Source: JAURVT01 sp049059935 (GTDB taxonomy: Bacteria; Actinomycetota; Actinomycetes; Propionibacteriales; Nocardioidaceae). From it: DNA of 33,047 nucleotides. This document shows positions 29,351-33,047 of the stretch, piece after piece (position 1 is the first letter of the stretch; the number at the start of each line of letters is the position of its first letter). The notes below the pieces were generated by a model. It saw only the letters and a program-made list of their open reading frames with translations. It was not told the origin of the DNA and did no database searches. The position numbers and the translations under genes were made by a program. Location: positions 1 to 33,047 of the forward strand of contig NZ_JBMGQR010000049.1 in assembly GCF_049059935.1 (NCBI RefSeq), in the 5' to 3' direction.

Positions 29351-30043
29351 ATGCGCATCCTCGTGGTGGACGACGACCGCGCCGTCCGTGACTCGCTGCG
29401 GCGCTCGCTCGAGTTCAACGGCTACACCGTCGACGTCGCCGCCGACGGCGCCGAGGCGCTGGCCCGCGTCCCGCTGATCGATCCCGACGCGATCGTCATG
29501 GACGTAATGATGCCGCGCCTCGACGGCCTCGAGGCCACCCGCGCGCTGCGCAGCGCCGGCAACGACGTCGCGATCCTGGTGCTCACCGCGCGCGACGCCG
29601 TCACCGACCGCGTCGACGGCCTCGACGCCGGCGCCGACGACTACCTCACCAAGCCGTTCGCGCTCGACGAGCTGCTCGCGCGCGTCCGCGCCCTTCTGCG
29701 CCGCGCCCAGCGACGCACCCCTGCCGACGACGAGGACACCACGCTGTCCTTCGCCGACCTGACGCTCGACACCGCCACCCGCGAGGTGCGCCGCGGCGAG
29801 CGCGAGCTGTCGCTGACCCGCACGGAGTTCGCGCTGCTCGAGCTGTTCATGCAGCGCCCCAAGCGGGTGCTGGAGCGCTCGTTCATCCTCGAGGAGGTCT
29901 GGGGCTTCGACTTCCCCACCACGGCCAACTCGCTCGAGGTGTATGTCGGGTACGTCCGCCGCAAGCTCGAGGCCGAGGGCGAGACGCGGCTGCTGCACAC
30001 GGTGCGCGGCGTCGGCTACGTGCTGCGCGAGACCGCGCCGTGA
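29351..30043 (+). CDS. mprA: MprA-type response regulator (OmpR family)
   Basis: A 230-aa response regulator. The receiver domain (1-115) has the acidic pocket VVDDDR (D7-D9), the phosphorylated D51 (IVMDVMMPRLDG), T79 (LVLTARD) and K101 (DDYLTKPF). The C-terminal OmpR/PhoB winged helix (about 130-228) contains LTRTEFALLELFMQRPKRVLERSFILEEVWG and SLEVYVGYVRRKLEAEG. In mycobacteria MprA responds to envelope and surfactant stress and activates its own operon, pepD, sigB and sigE. The order mprA-mprB-pepD here is the same. The ATG at 29351 has a direct-repeat box 21 bp upstream. The stop overlaps mprB (GTGA). Confidence 0.92.
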   Translation: MRILVVDDDRAVRDSLRRSLEFNGYTVDVAADGAEALARVPLIDPDAIVMDVMMPRLDGLEATRALRSAGNDVAILVLTARDAVTDRVDGLDAGADDYLTKPFALDELLARVRALLRRAQRRTPADDEDTTLSFADLTLDTATREVRRGERELSLTRTEFALLELFMQRPKRVLERSFILEEVWGFDFPTTANSLEVYVGYVRRKLEAEGETRLLHTVRGVGYVLRETAP

Positions 30044-31464
30044 CGCAGGCGGCCCACCCCGGACTCGTCGGCCAGGCCCGTGAGGGCGTGGTCCGGGCCC
30101 GCGAGGACCTGTCGAAGCGGCTCTCGCTCGTCGCCCGCGTCACCGTGCTGACGGCCGCCGCCGTCGGCGTCACACTCGCGGTCGTGAGCGTGCTCGTGTA
30201 CTTCCTGGTGCGCTCGGAGTTCGAGGGGTCGCTGGACGAGTCGCTCCTGCGCCGGGCCAACTCCGCGGTCGCGAGCGGCGTCACCGAGGCGACGCTGCGC
30301 GGCTACCCGCCCAGCGCGCTCGCCGCCGCCGACATCCGCATCGCGGTGATCAGCGACGGTCGTCCGTACTCCAACCCGACGTCCGCCGCGGCCCTGCCGT
30401 ACCTCAGCGACGCCGAGTACGCGGTGTCCACCGGCGACGCCCGCCGGTCGTTCCGCACCGTCCTCGTCGACGGCACCCCGTACCGCGTCGTCGCCGTGCA
30501 GGCCGGTGCCGACACCGCCCTGATCATCGCGCAGTCCATGGAGTCGACGCGTGACGCGCTCGACCGGCTGCGCGTCGTGCTGCTGCTCGTCGGGGTCGCC
30601 GGCGCGATCGTGTCGGGCCTGCTCGGCTGGGCGATCGCCACCAACGGGCTGCGTCCGGTCCGGCGGCTCACCGCGGCCACGCAGCGCGTCGCCGCCACCG
30701 AGCAGCTCGAGCCCATCGAGGTCCTCGGCGACGACGAGCTCGCCCGCCTCACCGAGTCGTTCAACGCGATGCTCGCCGCCCTGGCGGCGTCGCAGCAGCG
30801 TCAGCGCCAGCTCGTCGCCGACGCCGGGCACGAGCTCCGCACCCCGCTGACGAGCCTGCGCACCAACATCGAGCTGCTCACCCAGGCCGACGCGCAGGGC
30901 GGGCTCGGCGAGCGCGCCCGCACCGAGCTGATGTCCGACGTCCGCGCCCAGCTCGGCGAGCTGACCACCCTCGTCGGCGACCTCGTCGAGCTCGCCCGCG
31001 ACGAGCAGCCCGACCGCGACCGCGAGCCCGTCGACCTCGTGCACGTGGTCGAGACCTGCGTCGAGCGCGTACGCCTGCGCGCGCCCGGCATCGCGTTCGA
31101 CGTCCGCGCCGAGCCGTGGATCGTCGACGGCGAGCCGCAGATCCTGGAGCGGGCCGTCACCAACCTGCTCGACAACGCCGCCAAGTGGAGCCCGCCACTC
31201 GGCACCGTCACGGTGCGCCTGGACGCCGGCCGGCTGCTGGTGTCGGACGAGGGACCGGGCATCGCGCCCGAGGACCGTCCGCGCGTGTTCGACCGCTTCT
31301 ACCGCTCGCGCGAGGCCCGGATGCTGCCCGGCTCCGGCCTCGGGCTGTCGATCGTGCGGCAGGCGGCCGAGCGCCACGGCGGGCAGGTCTCGGTGTCGAG
31401 CGCTCCCGGTGGGGGCGCGCTGCTCACGCTCGACCTGCCCGGCCACACCCCCGTCGACGCCTGA
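30040..31464 (+). CDS. mprB: MprB-type sensor histidine kinase
   Basis: A 474-aa membrane kinase. A short cytosolic N-terminus with a basic stretch precedes helix 1 (about 33-57). A sensor domain outside the membrane follows (about 60-178), then helix 2 (about 179-201) and a HAMP linker (LRPVRRLTAATQRVAATEQLEPIEVLGDDELARLTESFN). The HisKA motif has H264 in DAGHELRTPLTSLRTNIELL. The ATPase has N-box NLLDNAAKWSP, G1 DEGPGIAPEDRPRVFDRFYRS and G2 GSGLGLSIV. It phosphorylates MprA. The GTG at 30040 overlaps the mprA stop. The gap to pepD (76 bp) has a second MprA box, so pepD can also be switched on separately. Confidence 0.92.
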   Translation: MTQAAHPGLVGQAREGVVRAREDLSKRLSLVARVTVLTAAAVGVTLAVVSVLVYFLVRSEFEGSLDESLLRRANSAVASGVTEATLRGYPPSALAAADIRIAVISDGRPYSNPTSAAALPYLSDAEYAVSTGDARRSFRTVLVDGTPYRVVAVQAGADTALIIAQSMESTRDALDRLRVVLLLVGVAGAIVSGLLGWAIATNGLRPVRRLTAATQRVAATEQLEPIEVLGDDELARLTESFNAMLAALAASQQRQRQLVADAGHELRTPLTSLRTNIELLTQADAQGGLGERARTELMSDVRAQLGELTTLVGDLVELARDEQPDRDREPVDLVHVVETCVERVRLRAPGIAFDVRAEPWIVDGEPQILERAVTNLLDNAAKWSPPLGTVTVRLDAGRLLVSDEGPGIAPEDRPRVFDRFYRSREARMLPGSGLGLSIVRQAAERHGGQVSVSSAPGGGALLTLDLPGHTPVDA

Positions 31465-31501
31465 GGACCTCCTGCGGATCGTTGGCGAACTCCTACGGGC
31501 G

Positions 31502-31532
31502 TCTCAGCAGGATCTCAGCGATCCGGGACAAT
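31502..31532 (+). promoter_or_regulatory. MprA box in front of pepD
   Basis: TCTCAGCA (31502-31509), 3 bp (GGA), TCTCAGCG (31513-31520): the same 8-3-8 direct-repeat layout as in front of mprA, with 7 of 8 bases identical between the two halves. GACAAT (31527-31532) is the probable -10, so the box covers the -35 zone, the usual place for activation by an OmpR-type regulator. The ATG follows after 8 nt. Confidence 0.75.
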
Positions 31533-31540
31533 CTGTAGAC

Positions 31541-32995
31541 ATGACCCAGAACCCGCCCCCGGACCCCGGACAGCACCCGCACGACCCGTTCGCCCGCCCC
31601 TCGCAGGGCGACGACGGACGCGGGGGCGGCCCCCAGGGGCCCGGTCAGCAGCACCCCTACGGCCAGCAGCCCGCCCACGGCGGCTACCCCCAGCAGGCGG
31701 CCCCCTCCTCGCAGCCCCTGGGCTACCCCGGCCAGGACGCGCGCACGAGCGAGCAGCCCTACGCCACCCCCAACGCCTACACCCACCGCTACAGCACCCC
31801 CGGCGCGCAGGGACCCGAGCAGACGCGGCCCTTCCTCCGCGGTGAGCTGCAGGGCGGCCAGGCCGTCGCGGCCCCGCGCCGCCGGCGCACCGGCCTCGTC
31901 GTCGCCGCGGCCCTCGTCGCCGGCCTGGTCGGCGGCGTCGGCGGAGCCGCCGGCTACGGCGCGATCAACGGCGACGGCAGCGACAGCGGCGTGATCAGCT
32001 CGCTGAACCCGTCGTCGTCGAACGAGACCCGTCAGGTCGCCGCGGGCGACGTCGAGGCCGTGGCCTCCAAGGTCCTGCCCTCGACCGTGCAGATCAACGT
32101 GCGCGGCGAGAGCTCGGGCGAGGAGTCCGGCGGCAGCGGCACCGGCATCATCATCTCGAGCAACGGCGACATCCTCACCAACAACCACGTGGTCGAGGCC
32201 GCCGCCGAGGGTGGCTCGGTCACCGTGTCGTTCAACGACGGCAAGACCGCCAAGGCCGACATCGTCGGACGCGACCCCGTCACCGACCTCGCCGTGATCA
32301 AGGCCGAGGGCCAGTCCGGCCTGACGGCCGCGTCGCTCGGCAACTCCAAGGACCTCAAGGTGGGCCAGGAGGTCGTCGCGATCGGCTCGCCGTTCGGCCT
32401 GGAGAGCACCGTCACCAGCGGCATCGTCAGCGCGCTCAACCGCCCGGTCTCGTCCTCGGACGGCTCGGGCAACTCCACGAGCGTCTTCCCCGCGGTCCAG
32501 ACCGACGCGGCGATCAACCCCGGCAACTCCGGCGGCCCGCTGGTCGACATGGCCGGCAACGTCGTCGGCGTGAACTCGGCGATCCGCAGCAACTCCGGCG
32601 GCAGCGGCGAGCAGGCCGGCTCGATCGGCCTCGGCTTCTCGATCCCGATCGACCTCGCCAAGAACGTCGCCGACCAGCTCGTCCAGGGCAAGACCGTCGA
32701 GCACGCCCGTCTCGGCGTGACGGTGGGCAACGCCCTGCAGGCCGACGGCCTCACCAGCGTCGGCGCCGAGGTCAAGGAGGTCACCAGCGGTGGCGCCGGG
32801 GCCGACGCCGGCCTGAAGTCCGGCGACGTCATCACCGCGCTCAACGGCCAGGCGATCGGCAGCTCGGACGCCCTCGTGGCCACCATCCGCGGCTTCCAGC
32901 CCGGCGACAAGGTCGAGATCACCTACCGCCGCGGCAACGCGACCGACAAGACGCAGGTCACGCTCGCGTCCGACGGTGGCCAGCTCGGCAGCTGA
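31541..32995 (+). CDS. pepD: PepD/HtrA-like membrane-anchored serine protease with PDZ domain
   Basis: A 484-aa envelope quality-control protease. A long cytoplasmic Gly/Pro/Gln-rich tail (1-112) leads to one helix (about 117-140, after PRRRRTG). The trypsin-like domain (about 168-380) has the triad H216 (TNNHVVEA), D249 (DPVTDLAVIK) and S330 (NPGNSGGPLVD). One PDZ domain (about 388-477, ending RGNATDKTQVTL) regulates access. The order matches mycobacterial PepD/HtrA2 and its operon. It degrades or refolds damaged exported proteins, and in mycobacteria feeds back on MprAB signalling. The ATG at 31541 is used; an upstream in-frame extension from about 31409 lies inside mprB and has no coding sense. 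Confidence 0.93.
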   Translation: MTQNPPPDPGQHPHDPFARPSQGDDGRGGGPQGPGQQHPYGQQPAHGGYPQQAAPSSQPLGYPGQDARTSEQPYATPNAYTHRYSTPGAQGPEQTRPFLRGELQGGQAVAAPRRRRTGLVVAAALVAGLVGGVGGAAGYGAINGDGSDSGVISSLNPSSSNETRQVAAGDVEAVASKVLPSTVQINVRGESSGEESGGSGTGIIISSNGDILTNNHVVEAAAEGGSVTVSFNDGKTAKADIVGRDPVTDLAVIKAEGQSGLTAASLGNSKDLKVGQEVVAIGSPFGLESTVTSGIVSALNRPVSSSDGSGNSTSVFPAVQTDAAINPGNSGGPLVDMAGNVVGVNSAIRSNSGGSGEQAGSIGLGFSIPIDLAKNVADQLVQGKTVEHARLGVTVGNALQADGLTSVGAEVKEVTSGGAGADAGLKSGDVITALNGQAIGSSDALVATIRGFQPGDKVEITYRRGNATDKTQVTLASDGGQLGS

Positions 32996-33025
32996 CCCCA
33001 CCCCCTCACCGGAGTTGTCGGTGCC

Positions 33026-33047
33026 TCACAGGCCCATGGGCCTGTGA
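33026..33047. terminator. Perfect 22-bp palindrome at the window edge
   Basis: TCACAGGCCCATGGGCCTGTGA, 30 bases after pepD's stop, reads the same on both strands. It is probably the pepD terminator, possibly shared with a convergent gene beyond the edge. As the window ends here, a longer arm or a T-tract cannot be checked. Confidence 0.55.

Noticed and set aside
31560..31800. Repeat array or CRISPR-like sequence in the start of pepD
   Set aside because: The Gly/Pro/Gln-rich coding region has no regular spacing or identical repeats.
33026..33047. Attachment site or recombination site at the edge
   Set aside because: A perfect palindrome just after a gene is more simply a terminator, and no recombinase is seen.

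Overview
The window is about 33 kb of very GC-rich DNA, dense with genes on both strands. It carries GTG starts, GTGA/ATGA stop-start overlaps, a mycothiol-dependent enzyme fold, an MprAB-PepD stress locus, and FadE5-, AccD3-, BkdABC- and AAC(2')-I-like proteins. This points to a chromosomal segment of an actinobacterium. A mycolic-acid-free relative such as a Nocardioidaceae member (Aeromicrobium/Nocardioides type) fits, but that genus-level guess is inference. I see no tRNA, rRNA, CRISPR array, transposase or integrase.

Layout. 1-1432 (minus): a cut-off Rrf2 regulator and a TauE/SafE permease. 1433-1735: a divergent control region with two tandem palindromes in front of fadE5 (1736-3601). 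3693-6184 (plus): DUF6458 protein, a membrane protein, a mycothiol-dependent isomerase-like enzyme and an SDR oxidoreductase, closed by a 29-bp inverted repeat. 6286-8264 (minus): FCD/GntR regulator plus MFS transporter, divergent from a tightly coupled CaiB - AccD3 - AAC(2') operon (8343-11550). 11662-13480: a Rieske protein converging on an HTH/HEAT-like protein. 13605-17088 (minus): branched-chain 2-oxoacid dehydrogenase E1alpha-E1beta-E2, with its own promoter and operator-like palindrome. 17347-18457 (plus): a 79-aa protein and a degenerate FHA protein. 18533-19970 (minus): a secreted subtilisin followed by an I78-type protease inhibitor. 19971-20246: a gene-free stretch full of repeats. 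20247-21146 (minus): a second large HTH protein. 21233-22552: a 6-phosphofructokinase that appears leaderless. 22563-24049 (minus): an aromatic aminotransferase and a small anchored protein. 24117-25073: an EamA transporter. 25109-26723 (minus): a class I glutamine amidotransferase and a dimethylarginine dimethylaminohydrolase-like enzyme, divergent from a second FCD/GntR regulator (26807-27475). 27514-29302 (plus): holin-like membrane protein, low-molecular-weight phosphatase and fructosamine-kinase homologue. 29351-32995: mprA-mprB-pepD, with two 8-3-8 direct-repeat boxes matching the MprA box layout, and a perfect 22-bp palindrome at the window edge.

How the genes work together. Much of the window is acyl-CoA and amino-acid carbon metabolism (FadE5, CaiB, AccD3, BkdABC, Pat, DDAH) under local regulators with visible operator candidates. 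The rest deals with damage and envelope stress: LMW-PTP/FN3K (probable protein deglycation), MprAB-PepD (envelope stress) and subtilisin/I78. The most notable points are the protease-inhibitor gene pair, the deglycation pair, the duplicated MprA boxes, the degenerate FHA operon, the AAC(2') gene embedded in an acyl-CoA operon, and a recurrent TANNNT-N6-start arrangement suggesting leaderless mRNAs.
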